Source: Corynebacterium singulare
GTDB lineage: Bacteria; Actinomycetota; Actinomycetes; Mycobacteriales; Mycobacteriaceae
Direction: 5' to 3'
NCBI RefSeq assembly: GCF_000833575.1
Contig: NZ_CP010827.1
Coordinates: forward strand, 2,033,993 to 2,097,992
DNA length: 64,000 nucleotides
This document shows, in pieces, positions 16,241-25,388 of the stretch. A model generated the notes under the pieces. The model was not told where the DNA came from and did not search any database. It saw nothing but the letters and a program-made list of their open reading frames with translations. Both the position numbers and the translations under genes were made by a program. Each line of letters begins with the position of its first letter. The first letter of the stretch is position 1.

Positions 16241-17680
16241 CGCTTGATGCATGATTCCGCCGCGATTCGGCTCCTCGCTGCGGATAATGCGCCGGTGATT
16301 CTAGCGTTGATTGCGGAGTACTTTCCACGCGGCACACGGGCGCGTCCGGCGGCGGAAGTCTATGAGCTCATGGTCACCGATTTCGAGGTGATTGCCAGCG
16401 AGTTTCCCATGCCGCGCACCCCACAAAACTATTGCAATGACTGGGTCAAGGCCGGTTGGTTGGTGCGTAAATCCGGAAGGAGTACACGTGGTGAAACACT
16501 CGAGCCCAGCGAGGAAGCCCTATCGGCGTTGGAAGCCATTGAGCGCTGGGAACAACCGGTGACCACAGTGACGGCCTCGCGTGTGGAATCAATTAGCTCA
16601 GCGCTGCAGAGGTTGGCGCGGGATACCAATGAGGACATCGCCAGCCGCGTGGCCAGTTTGGAGGCAGAACGCGCACGCATTGACCACGAGATTGAAAAAG
16701 CACAACTGGGTCAGTTTGAAAGGCTCACTGCCGCCGAGACTGAGGAGCGAGTCCAGGATGTGCTCAATATGGCTATGGCGGTACCGAGCGATTTCGCCAG
16801 AGTCCGCCACGATCTTGAAGCACTCAACCACCAGCTGCGCCGGCAGCTTTTGGATCCGGAGGGCTACCGCGGTGACGTGCTGGAGGAGATCTTCAACGGC
16901 GTGGACCACATCGCAGAATCGGATGCGGGCCGCAGCTTCCAGGGCTTTTATTCCCTCCTTATGGATAGGGAGCGCAGCGCCTGGCTGGACCAGTGGATTG
17001 AGCAGGTGCTCGATAGCGACGCCGGGAAAGACATCACGCCGGAGCGGCGCCAGCAGCTGCGCCGTCTCTTTCGCGATATGGAAGAAACCAGCTTTGAGGT
17101 CAACCAGACCATGACGGGTTTGGCTCGCAGCCTGCGCCACTACGTGTCCTCGGAGCAGTTCGCGGAGGACCGGCGCATGATTGAGCTGCTGCGGGAAGCC
17201 CGCGGCATGGCCATTGATGCCGCGCAAACTAGTGAGCTCAAAGCCTTTCACCGAATGGACACGCCCCTGCAGCGCATCGGCATGTCTATTCACTCGGTCT
17301 CCCGCATTCGTCTGGCTAACCCTGGACGGGAGGTCGTGGAGGAAGCACCCGTGGCCTACCAACCGGGCGAAGACGACGCACACGCCCTTTACGAGCTGGT
17401 ACGCGAGTCCGAGATCGATTTCGAGGAGCTGCACGAGGCGATTCGGCAGACTGTGAGCGACTCTGGCCCGTGCACCATCGCCCAAGTCTTGCAGGCCCAT
17501 CCCGCAACACAGGGTCTCGCCAGCGTGGTGGGATTGGTCCACATTGCTGACCAACATCCGCTGCCTGCGGTGCGGGAGGTCAGTGAAAAGGTCACATGGA
17601 CCGAAGAAGACGGTTCTCTTCGTGCCGCGCAGATTCCCACTATGTATTTCGATCACACAACCGTTGAGGAGCTTCAGTGA
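16208..17680 (+). CDS. jetA: Wadjet subunit JetA (DUF3375)
   Basis: JetA is the kleisin-like subunit of the Wadjet anti-plasmid complex, linking the SMC-like JetC ATPases. ATG 16208 gives 490 residues beginning MSVEARALSLRRLM, typical of DUF3375; the open frame extends to 16133, but that part is the repeat leader. Recognisable parts are a winged-helix-like N-terminus (residues ~1-100), a helical neck (ERARIDHEIEKAQ), and a C-terminal winged helix ending in IPTMYFD. The stop overlaps the jetB start by four bases. Confidence 0.93.
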   Translation: MSVEARALSLRRLMHDSAAIRLLAADNAPVILALIAEYFPRGTRARPAAEVYELMVTDFEVIASEFPMPRTPQNYCNDWVKAGWLVRKSGRSTRGETLEPSEEALSALEAIERWEQPVTTVTASRVESISSALQRLARDTNEDIASRVASLEAERARIDHEIEKAQLGQFERLTAAETEERVQDVLNMAMAVPSDFARVRHDLEALNHQLRRQLLDPEGYRGDVLEEIFNGVDHIAESDAGRSFQGFYSLLMDRERSAWLDQWIEQVLDSDAGKDITPERRQQLRRLFRDMEETSFEVNQTMTGLARSLRHYVSSEQFAEDRRMIELLREARGMAIDAAQTSELKAFHRMDTPLQRIGMSIHSVSRIRLANPGREVVEEAPVAYQPGEDDAHALYELVRESEIDFEELHEAIRQTVSDSGPCTIAQVLQAHPATQGLASVVGLVHIADQHPLPAVREVSEKVTWTEEDGSLRAAQIPTMYFDHTTVEELQ

Positions 17681-18327
17681 CCACCGCCAACAGCCCCCGC
17701 GTGGATTCCGCGCACGAGCCCCCGCTGTGGGAGCACGACAAAGGAACGTTGACCTACCACTCGCGCCGCGCCTTGGTGCAGCTGCTCCAGGGCCCACTTA
17801 TCCGCGCGCAGAAGGAGCCAGTGCTGTGGTCAGCAATTATCTCTGATGAAGAGAATCTGCGTGCCCGGCTGCACGAGGTGTTTTTGGAGCTCGTCATCGA
17901 TGAGACCGAGGGATTTGCTTTTACTCGCATGGTGGAAGAGGACAGCCTGAGCATCCCGCAAGTGCTGCGCACGGACAAGCTCAAGCACATCGATACCGCT
18001 ATCTTGTTGAACCTGCGCCAGGAGCTCGGCCTCGCATTGCCCGGCGAGCGCGTCATCGTTGACGTAGAAGATCTCCGGGAGAGCATCGGCTATGTCCGCG
18101 CGGTGGATAACCGCGACGAGGCCGGATTCACCAAGCGCTTCAACGCAGCAATAAAGCGCATCCAGAATGACTATTCCCTGCTGAGCGCGACGGAGACCGA
18201 AGGCCGGTTAGAAGTTTCGCCGGTGCTGCGCCAGCTTTTCGACGCCTCCACGGTCACCGCCATCCGGGATGAATACGCCCGCCTGGCGCGAGCCGAGGAT
18301 ACCGAGGAGGACACCTCAGATGACTAA
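17677..18327 (+). CDS. jetB: Wadjet subunit JetB (DUF4194)
   Basis: JetB is the KITE-like winged-helix subunit (MukE-like) of Wadjet. The 216-residue length and the pattern LVQLLQGPLIRAQKEPVLW ... LHEVFLELVIDETEGFAFTR fit DUF4194, with an acidic tail. It overlaps jetA by four bases and jetC by eight (ATGACTAA), so the operon is tightly coupled. Confidence 0.92.
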   Translation: MTTANSPRVDSAHEPPLWEHDKGTLTYHSRRALVQLLQGPLIRAQKEPVLWSAIISDEENLRARLHEVFLELVIDETEGFAFTRMVEEDSLSIPQVLRTDKLKHIDTAILLNLRQELGLALPGERVIVDVEDLRESIGYVRAVDNRDEAGFTKRFNAAIKRIQNDYSLLSATETEGRLEVSPVLRQLFDASTVTAIRDEYARLARAEDTEEDTSDD

Positions 18328-21300
18328 GCACACGGACCTTTACCCAGGCCAGTTCCGCATCAGCCGCATCCAGCTCATCAATTGGGGAACCTTCCACGGC
18401 TATTTTTCCATCCCGGTAGCGCGGAAAGGTTTCCTCATCACTGGTGGTTCGGGCTCAGGTAAATCCACGCTGCTGGATGCCATGTCAGCGGTCCTTGTCC
18501 CCCAGAACCACGTGAAATTCAACGCGGCCTCGCAGCAAGACCTCGGGCGGCACAACGGCCGCAATTTGGTCTCCTACGTGCGCGGAGCGTGGCGGCAGCA
18601 GGAGAATACGCAGACCGGTGAGATTACCCCGGAATACCTGCGCGAAGGTGCCACAAACTCGGTCGTGGCGCTGACCTATGACAACGGCCAAGGCAAGCAG
18701 CACACCCTCATCGCCATTTTTCGCCTCAATGGCGGGGAGAACTCCGTAGGCCAGGTAAAGAAGTTGTACGGGCTGGTGCCGGGCGATGAGGACGTCGATA
18801 AGCTCAGCCCCTTGCTCACCCGCAGCCTGGATAGTCGCAAGATCAGAGCGCTGTATAAGGGCCCCGGCGCGTCCTTTACGCCAACCTACGCCACGTTTGC
18901 GGACCGCTTCCGCAAACGCTTAGGTATTAAGAATGTGGAGGGCCAGCTCCTTCTTCACCGCACGCAATCCGCGAAGTCTCTGTCCAGCCTGGACCAGCTC
19001 TTTAGGGATTACATGCTGGATGTGCCGGATACCTTCACCAGAGCGGATGAAGCCGTGGAACAGTTTGAGGATTTGCGCCAGGCCTACCTGCGGGTTGAGG
19101 ACGTCAAGGCGCAGATAGATACGCTCGCGCCGCTGCCCCAACTTCACTCTCAGCGGTCTAGCGCTGAAGCGGATAAGGAGAAAGCAGAGGCCATGAGTGA
19201 GGCGCTGCCGGCAGTACGCACGCGCCTGGTGGCGGAAGAATTGGACTACCTCATCCGCGCATTCACAGCACAGCTGGCAGAGGCCCAGTCCCAGGCCGAA
19301 GCCCTTAACGCGGAGGTCGCACACTTGGATGACGCCGAACGCCTGGCCGCGGTGGCTGTTACCCAGCTCAGCGCTGGCGAGCTCGATGCCTTAAGCGCCA
19401 AGATGGAAACTGCGGACAAAGAAATTGAGCACCGCACGAAGGAATTCCAACGCCTGGCTGCGGCCGCTGGAGCGTGGACCGATGATTATGAGTTCAGCCC
19501 GCACGGCTTCGCCGAGCTGCAAGCCAACGCGAAGCTGCGCATCGCAGATTTTGAGGTTGACTTCGCCAAACTCACCAACGAGCAACAGGAAGCCGGCGTA
19601 GCCGCCCGCGACGCTGCCACCGCCTGCGCCGCGCTCGATAGCGAGCTGCGCTCATTTAGCTCCCGGCGCACCAACATCGACAAAGCCTTAGTAGAACTGC
19701 GCTCCCAGCTGGCTCGCGATACCGGCTATGCCGAATCCGAGCTTCCCTTCGCCGGCGAGCTCATCGATATCAGCCCGCAGCAGGCGGACTGGGAACCGGT
19801 AATTCAAAAGCTCCTTCACGGTTTTGCGGCCACCCTGTTGGTGCCCGAGGCCGCCCGCGACACCATCAACCAGTGGGTCAATTCGCGCAACGTGGGCACC
19901 CGTTTGGAGTACCGCACCATTCCGGAGTTTGCTTCACCACCGGCGTCCGCACGCAGCCCGCGGCAGCTTATCCACAAGCTGGAATTCCAGGACCACGCCA
20001 TGGCGCACTGGGTTCGCCAACATATTTCGCGCCGCTTCAACTACGAGTGTGTGGACTCGGTTGCGGAGCTAGACAAGGTCACCACCACCCCGGCGGTAAC
20101 GCGCGATGGCCTGGAAAGCCGCCCCAAGGATAAGGACGGCTCAACCCGCTTCATCAAGGATGACCGCAAGCGTTTTAGCGGCACTGCCTGGTACCGGGTG
20201 GGTTCCACCAACACCGCCAAGATTGAGCTGCTGCGCGCCCAGCTCACGGAGGCCAAGGCCACCGCTCGTGCCACGGCCAAGCAGGTTCAAAACCTCAACC
20301 GGAAGATGGACATTCTGCGCTCCCAGCGCGATAAAGCCCAGCAGGTGCTGGAAACCTCCTTCCAGGACATTGACACCGCCTCCGCCGAGGCTCGCCGGCG
20401 GGATCTGCAGGAGCAGTATGACTCGCTGGCCTCCTCCCCGGAGGCCCAAGCCTTAGCCGCAGCCCACGAGCAGGCCAAGGCCAAGCTCAAGGACGCACGC
20501 GCCCGGCAGAACGCCGCCCAGAAACACCTGGGCAACATCGAAAACGAGCTAGAGCACTCCACAAAGCGCCGCCGCATCATTGGCACCGTGCCTGACATCG
20601 AGGACCAGGACATCGCGAAGGCTGTCGAAGAGGCCCTGCACAAAGGCAAGCGCAAGCTCACCATCGATGACATCGACGCCCGGCGCGATGAAGTGCAGGC
20701 CAGCCTCCAGAGCACCGCCCGGACCGCCACGCGCAGCATAGAGGACGCCAACGCGAAAATTGTCTCCGTCCTCCACACGTATCTGGCCCAGTGGCCAGCG
20801 GAGGCCGCGGACCTTGAGCCGCAGGCGAGCTTCGCCGGCGAGGGCATAGAGAAACTCCGGTTCCTGCGCGCGGACCGCCTGGCGGATTTCCGCTCCCAAT
20901 TCCTCGAGCTGCTCAACGGCTCCACCGTGCGTAACCTCTCGCACCTCACCACGGACTTGCGCCGTGCGCGCAGCGATATTGAGATGCGCATGGAGTTCAT
21001 CAACAAGTCCCTGGAGCGCTCGCCCTTCAATGGGGAGCGCACCTTGCGCATCGACGTCAAGGACGCCCGCGGCCAGGTGGTCCAGGATTTCCAGCGGGAT
21101 CTTGATGCCGCCACCTCCCACAGTTTGGGCGAAATCAGCGAAGATGATACAGAGGCCGCCCTTGCGCGCTACCACGCTTTGGACAAGATCTTGAGCCGCT
21201 TGGGCTCCAGCCAGCCGGAGGATATCCGCTGGCGCAACGTGGTGCTGGATACCCGCAAGCACGTCAGCTTCGTCGGCCGCGAGTGCTACCCGGATGGCAC

Positions 21301-21688
21301 CACGGCCAACACCTACCAGGATTCCGCCTCACTGTCTGGCGGCCAGGCGCAAAAGCTCGTCTTCTTCTGCCTGGCCGCGGCCCTGCGCTTCCGGCTGGCG
21401 GAGCCTGATCAGGACGTGCCCACCTATGGCTCCATCATTTTGGATGAGGCCTTTGACCGCGCCGATCCCACGTTCACGCGCACGGCCATGTCGGTCTTTA
21501 CGTCCTTTGGCTTCCACATGATTCTGGCTACCCCTTTCAAGCTCATCCAGACGCTATCTCCTTACGTCGATGGCACGATTGTGGTCAAGTACGACGAACC
21601 CACCATCAATGGCCGCCCACAGGCGCGCACGGGCTATTCGCTTATCGACGCCTCCACCTACCAGGACCCCGACCATGCGCAGCCCTAA
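18320..21688 (+). CDS. jetC: Wadjet SMC-like ATPase JetC
   Basis: JetC is the MukB/SMC-like motor that extrudes plasmid DNA loops. From ATG 18320 it has 1122 residues: Walker A GGSGSGKST near residue 40, long coiled coils (about 250-450 and 640-900) around a hinge, the ABC signature SLSGGQAQK near residue 1010, and Walker B IILDEAFDRAD near residue 1050. All ATPase motifs are intact. An upstream in-frame ATG at 18269 inside jetB is not used. Confidence 0.96.
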   Translation: MTKHTDLYPGQFRISRIQLINWGTFHGYFSIPVARKGFLITGGSGSGKSTLLDAMSAVLVPQNHVKFNAASQQDLGRHNGRNLVSYVRGAWRQQENTQTGEITPEYLREGATNSVVALTYDNGQGKQHTLIAIFRLNGGENSVGQVKKLYGLVPGDEDVDKLSPLLTRSLDSRKIRALYKGPGASFTPTYATFADRFRKRLGIKNVEGQLLLHRTQSAKSLSSLDQLFRDYMLDVPDTFTRADEAVEQFEDLRQAYLRVEDVKAQIDTLAPLPQLHSQRSSAEADKEKAEAMSEALPAVRTRLVAEELDYLIRAFTAQLAEAQSQAEALNAEVAHLDDAERLAAVAVTQLSAGELDALSAKMETADKEIEHRTKEFQRLAAAAGAWTDDYEFSPHGFAELQANAKLRIADFEVDFAKLTNEQQEAGVAARDAATACAALDSELRSFSSRRTNIDKALVELRSQLARDTGYAESELPFAGELIDISPQQADWEPVIQKLLHGFAATLLVPEAARDTINQWVNSRNVGTRLEYRTIPEFASPPASARSPRQLIHKLEFQDHAMAHWVRQHISRRFNYECVDSVAELDKVTTTPAVTRDGLESRPKDKDGSTRFIKDDRKRFSGTAWYRVGSTNTAKIELLRAQLTEAKATARATAKQVQNLNRKMDILRSQRDKAQQVLETSFQDIDTASAEARRRDLQEQYDSLASSPEAQALAAAHEQAKAKLKDARARQNAAQKHLGNIENELEHSTKRRRIIGTVPDIEDQDIAKAVEEALHKGKRKLTIDDIDARRDEVQASLQSTARTATRSIEDANAKIVSVLHTYLAQWPAEAADLEPQASFAGEGIEKLRFLRADRLADFRSQFLELLNGSTVRNLSHLTTDLRRARSDIEMRMEFINKSLERSPFNGERTLRIDVKDARGQVVQDFQRDLDAATSHSLGEISEDDTEAALARYHALDKILSRLGSSQPEDIRWRNVVLDTRKHVSFVGRECYPDGTTANTYQDSASLSGGQAQKLVFFCLAAALRFRLAEPDQDVPTYGSIILDEAFDRADPTFTRTAMSVFTSFGFHMILATPFKLIQTLSPYVDGTIVVKYDEPTINGRPQARTGYSLIDASTYQDPDHAQP

Positions 21689-22814
21689 AGATCTGCAAGA
21701 CCACGCCGCGAAATACCTACGCAACCACTTTGCCGAAGCACTCGCAGATCCGGATTCCTTGTGCGTCGACTGGCCCTTGCACCCGCCCACCGCTGCTGCT
21801 GCCGCCCGCGATATCGACGCCGCACAGAACTTTGTCCGCGCTTGGCAGCGCTGGCCCCACCAGGAGGAGGTTATCTACGCCTCCCGCAATTGGTCACGCG
21901 CGGGCCTCGGCACGAACACCATCCCGACCCGCATCACAATCACCGGCGCCGAACGCATCGCCGATGCTGCGGGCCTCAACGCCGAGTACGTCCGCGCCCG
22001 TGAACGAGCGCACAGCATTGCCGCCATATTCCCGGGCTCCCCCGACTTCGCCCACACCGTCCACCGCTCCTATAACCAGTGGAAGGATTTAAGCGCCTAC
22101 GACCTGCGCTGCCTCGCACCGTGCCTGACCTGGCTGCGCGCCAACCCTGACTCCGGCGAGTGGGAACGCGCCGTGCCGGTCGAGGGTGTGGACGGCAAGT
22201 GGATTGGTACCCACCGCCGCCTGCTCCTCACACTCCTCGCGCCGTTTGGCATCACAGACTTGGGTCTGCGCCGCAGCGACACCCGAATCCGCCTGCGCTA
22301 CCTCAACCACGCTCCAGCGCTCAACGATGTCGAAATCCCCCTAGCCCACGCAGCCCACCTCTTCACGACCACCCCTCCCCGCGTCCTCATCGTGGAGAAC
22401 AAACAAACCTTCCTGGCCTTGCCCATGCTTTCCGAAGCCTCCCCTCCCACCATCGCCCTCCTCGGTGCCGGCACCGCCGCTCACCAACTCCACGCACTGG
22501 GCTGGCTTAACCACACCGACATCACCTACTGGGGCGACCTCGACGCCGCCGGCTTTGCCATCCTCAACGCCGTACGCGCCCATTTCCCCCACACGACGTC
22601 ACTGCTCATGGACACAGCCACCGTCACTGAATTCCAGCACCTGGCCGTCCCCGACCCCGGCGACGGCTCCGCCACACTTACCCACCTCACCACCGAAGAG
22701 CAGCGCGCCTACCGCCAACTCTTCACCGCGGGCCGGGTGCGCATTGAGCAGGAGCGGATTCCGTTCATTTATACAAGTGAAATAATTGAAAGAAAATTTA
22801 AAGCGTCAAAATGA
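21675..22814 (+). CDS. jetD: Wadjet TOPRIM nuclease JetD with replaced C-terminus
   Basis: JetD cleaves the plasmid DNA trapped by the complex. It overlaps jetC by 14 bases; ATG 21675 gives 379 residues. The N-terminal DUF3322-like domain covers ~1-190 and the TOPRIM domain ~220-370, with VLIVENKQTF (catalytic Glu) and YWGDLDAAGF (DxD). The last recognisable family segment is RIEQERIP; after it the DNA abruptly becomes AT-rich (from about 22764) and the tail FIYTSEIIERKFKASK looks acquired. The catalytic residues are before the junction, so activity may survive. Confidence 0.9.
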   Translation: MRSPKDLQDHAAKYLRNHFAEALADPDSLCVDWPLHPPTAAAAARDIDAAQNFVRAWQRWPHQEEVIYASRNWSRAGLGTNTIPTRITITGAERIADAAGLNAEYVRARERAHSIAAIFPGSPDFAHTVHRSYNQWKDLSAYDLRCLAPCLTWLRANPDSGEWERAVPVEGVDGKWIGTHRRLLLTLLAPFGITDLGLRRSDTRIRLRYLNHAPALNDVEIPLAHAAHLFTTTPPRVLIVENKQTFLALPMLSEASPPTIALLGAGTAAHQLHALGWLNHTDITYWGDLDAAGFAILNAVRAHFPHTTSLLMDTATVTEFQHLAVPDPGDGSATLTHLTTEEQRAYRQLFTAGRVRIEQERIPFIYTSEIIERKFKASK

Positions 22815-23337
22815 TAGATACACTCATCACTAAAACTTCTAGTTGAAATAACCTCCGGAGACGACGCTTCTTGACAATAAAATATCTAGTAATTCCAACC
22901 CAAACAATCCCGATTCTAGGCCTACCATTCTTCCGAGCACCTCATAGATATGATGGCAACAAATACTACGTTTGAGGGCCTTCCTACCTAAAGCTCGGCT
23001 ACCAATATTCCCACGAGGCTCCCAAAATGCACCGGACGACAAACCACTACACGACCAAAAACATCTCACTTTTAGCAATATTACTTAAAGCCAAACTAGT
23101 CTATTGACGAATATACACAAACAATGATTTCCAAAGACGAAGACACCCTATGATTTTCCGAAACAGGTGTTTACATTAAGTGCACAACAGTGTTCGCCCC
23201 ACCCTAAAGGTAGCCCCTTTAAACCTCACCCAAACACAACCCGCGCCACATATCAATACACTAGTATAAGAAACGCTTCCCATACCGCATACTTCCCCCT
23301 TGCGATAACCGAATCTTACATACAGAGAGGCTCAATT
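22815..23337. other. AT-rich gap between jetD and AIPR gene
   Basis: This gap of about 520 bases is clearly richer in A and T than jetABCD and forms the left part of the insert carrying the AIPR gene. A minus-strand open frame of 79 codons (22839-23078) has no family resemblance or good start and is probably decayed. TTGACG near 23105 could be a -35 element for the AIPR gene. No insertion-sequence ends are seen. Confidence 0.5.
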
Positions 23338-25080
23338 ATGCCTGACAGCCTGACTGTCCGAATGGCAAAGCAACAGTTTGAAACGTTTGCCGAACATTAT
23401 CCAGAAATGGAAGAATCTAAACAGTTTGAACTTTTTACATCTTTTTGTGCCATTAAGCAATATGATTTCGACACAGACTTCCTCGAGGACAGTCTCACAG
23501 GCGACGGCGGTGACGGCGGAATCGACTGGGCGCACGTAATTGTTAACGACACCGTATTCGACAATCTAGAAGAACCCGACCTGTCGTCAATTCCCAAGAA
23601 CAGCAAAATGAAGTTCATCTTCGGCCAGGCAAAAAAGGAAACTGGCTTTAAAGCTAAAGCGGCAAATGCTCTACTATCAACTTTTAGTGACCTCTTTAAT
23701 GAAAGTGAGGAAAAACCATCAAGGATATATAATAAAACTTTCGCTAAAAAGATGAGAGAAATCAAGGAATTCTGGCAGCTGGCAGTCACCAAGCGCCCCG
23801 AATTGGAAATAGAAATCAATTATTCCACTTTTTCTGATAGGGCACCCCACGACGACACGAGAGGAGCCTTTGAAGTCCTCGAGAGGCACTTGCGGGGAAT
23901 TTTTTCCAACGCAAAGGTTCAAACACTTTTCACGGGAGCTGCTGAACTCTTCTGCATATCAAATTCTTTACCCTCGTACGACTCCGATCTAAAGTACCAC
24001 GTCGAACTCGATAGCTCCTCGGGCAAGGTGGCGCTCGTAAACCTTTCAGACTACTTTAACTTTCTAACCGACGAAGAAGGTCAACTAAACCAGCACTTCT
24101 TTGAAGATAATGTACGAGACTTCGAAGGGAAAGTAGAAGTCAACGAGAACATCATATCAACACTTCAATCCGATTCAGCTTCTCCTGATTTTTGGTGGCT
24201 CAATAACGGTATTACGATCCTGGTTTCTGATTCTCCAATAAGTCGAGCTAAAACGTATTCCCTACGGGATGTTCAGATCGTCAACGGGCTCCAGACTTCT
24301 CGATGCATTTTCGACTATTTTAGCGAGCATGCAGAAAAGCTAAAGTCAGACAGCAGATCGGTCCTGGTGCGAATTTTGAGTCCGAGTGAGGCCCCCGAGA
24401 AAGACCGGATCATTCGCGCTACAAATAGTCAAACTACCGTCTCCGTAGCAAGTCTCCGTGCCACTGATCCTGTGCATCGGGAAATCGAAGGGGCATTAAA
24501 ACTAAACGCTATTTACTACGACCGCAGAAAGAACTATTGGAAAAATCAAGGAGTCTCTCCCATGAAGATTATCTCAGTTGTTGCATTGAGCCAAGCTGTG
24601 ATTTCCGCATTCCTGCATAAACCAAATACGGCCCGCGCTAGGCCTTCCTCTTTTCTTAAGACAGATTCTACATACGATGAAATTTTCAATGGACGTCCGT
24701 TAGAAGATTTCGTCTGGGCTGCCATAAATTTGAAGAATGTGGAGCGGATACTTTTCCAGCACCTTCCTGGGGAGCCAGGACTTCGCAATAATCTGAAGTT
24801 CTATATCTTAATGACTTGCAGGGTTCTTGGGCACTGCGTATCAGTCCGAGAACAGCGCTGGCAGTCAGCGAACTGTCCTTCAGATTATTTGCCATCTGAT
24901 GCGGTAATTATCTCGTTGACCAATTGGGTTTCAGAGCAGGCGAAAGAGCTAGCAGCTGAGCAGAATGATTCTCTCGATAAGATCTGCAAAGGGTCCGAGC
25001 TTACGTCTAAGATTGCTAACGAATGGGAAAATTGTGCACCTATAGAGGAGCTCCTCAAATCATGTTTGGAAGCAGAGTAG
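23338..25080 (+). CDS. AIPR family abortive-infection protein
   Basis: The product is 580 residues from ATG 23338, which has GAGAGG seven bases upstream; the frame is open further 5' but without a start site. The N-terminal part has a restriction-endonuclease-like core: GDGGDGGID near residue 60 and FGQAKKE near residue 95 (D ... QxK). The AIPR domain follows, with WWLNNGITILV and VQIVNGLQTSRCIFDYF around residues 280-330, and IRATNSQTTVS later. AIPR proteins are phage-resistance factors thought to kill or stall infected cells. Its AT-rich composition unlike its neighbours points to transfer. Confidence 0.87.
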   Translation: MPDSLTVRMAKQQFETFAEHYPEMEESKQFELFTSFCAIKQYDFDTDFLEDSLTGDGGDGGIDWAHVIVNDTVFDNLEEPDLSSIPKNSKMKFIFGQAKKETGFKAKAANALLSTFSDLFNESEEKPSRIYNKTFAKKMREIKEFWQLAVTKRPELEIEINYSTFSDRAPHDDTRGAFEVLERHLRGIFSNAKVQTLFTGAAELFCISNSLPSYDSDLKYHVELDSSSGKVALVNLSDYFNFLTDEEGQLNQHFFEDNVRDFEGKVEVNENIISTLQSDSASPDFWWLNNGITILVSDSPISRAKTYSLRDVQIVNGLQTSRCIFDYFSEHAEKLKSDSRSVLVRILSPSEAPEKDRIIRATNSQTTVSVASLRATDPVHREIEGALKLNAIYYDRRKNYWKNQGVSPMKIISVVALSQAVISAFLHKPNTARARPSSFLKTDSTYDEIFNGRPLEDFVWAAINLKNVERILFQHLPGEPGLRNNLKFYILMTCRVLGHCVSVREQRWQSANCPSDYLPSDAVIISLTNWVSEQAKELAAEQNDSLDKICKGSELTSKIANEWENCAPIEELLKSCLEAE

Positions 25081-25379
25081 GACGAGGAGTTTCCTATATT
25101 CTTCAAGAATTTGCCTTCTTCGAATTCGCTTCAGCGTTGCCTGAGGCTTTTCGACAGGCCCACTCTGTCCTTTACCAAGCGGACCCCACGGTTAATCCCC
25201 TCTACACCGCGAACATCACGGCCAAGAGCCCCGTTACCGGTGAGAGCTACCAGCTCACCTGTCAGATTGGCAGCGATCTAGCCGGTTTGAGTTGCCGCAA
25301 CCCCGACGACAACAATGTGTTCGCCATCTTCACCTCGGATGCCCGCGACTGGTCGCAGCGCCTGAACACTACCGACTAA
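25062..25379 (+). pseudogene. 3' remnant of an unknown gene at the insert edge
   Basis: An open frame from ATG 25062 overlaps the AIPR end by 19 bases and gives 105 residues. The last ~60 (from AHSVLYQADPTVNPLY to SQRLNTTD) have GC-rich, corynebacterial codon use and look like the C-terminus of an exported protein with two cysteines (YQLTCQIG, LSCRN), whereas the first ~30 come from AT-rich insert DNA. I read it as a gene whose 5' part was removed by the AIPR insertion at about 25150. A short fused product might still be made through coupling to AIPR. Confidence 0.5.
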
Positions 25380-25388
25380 CCGACCCCG

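Noticed and set aside
16598..17797. 399-codon minus-strand frame opposite jetA
   Set aside because: Antisense shadow in a GC-rich gene; low-complexity histidine/arginine composition and no recognisable motif.
20287..21262. Long minus-strand frames opposite jetC
   Set aside because: Antisense shadows of the coiled-coil region, with serine/arginine or leucine/glycine bias.
22741..22814. Sequencing frameshift as the cause of the odd JetD tail
   Set aside because: The base composition itself changes at the junction and stays AT-rich for over 2 kb, which a single-base error would not produce.
22839..23078. 79-codon minus-strand frame after jetD
   Set aside because: No family likeness, no ribosome site, and cysteine/serine-rich sequence; at most a relic in the AT-rich insert.
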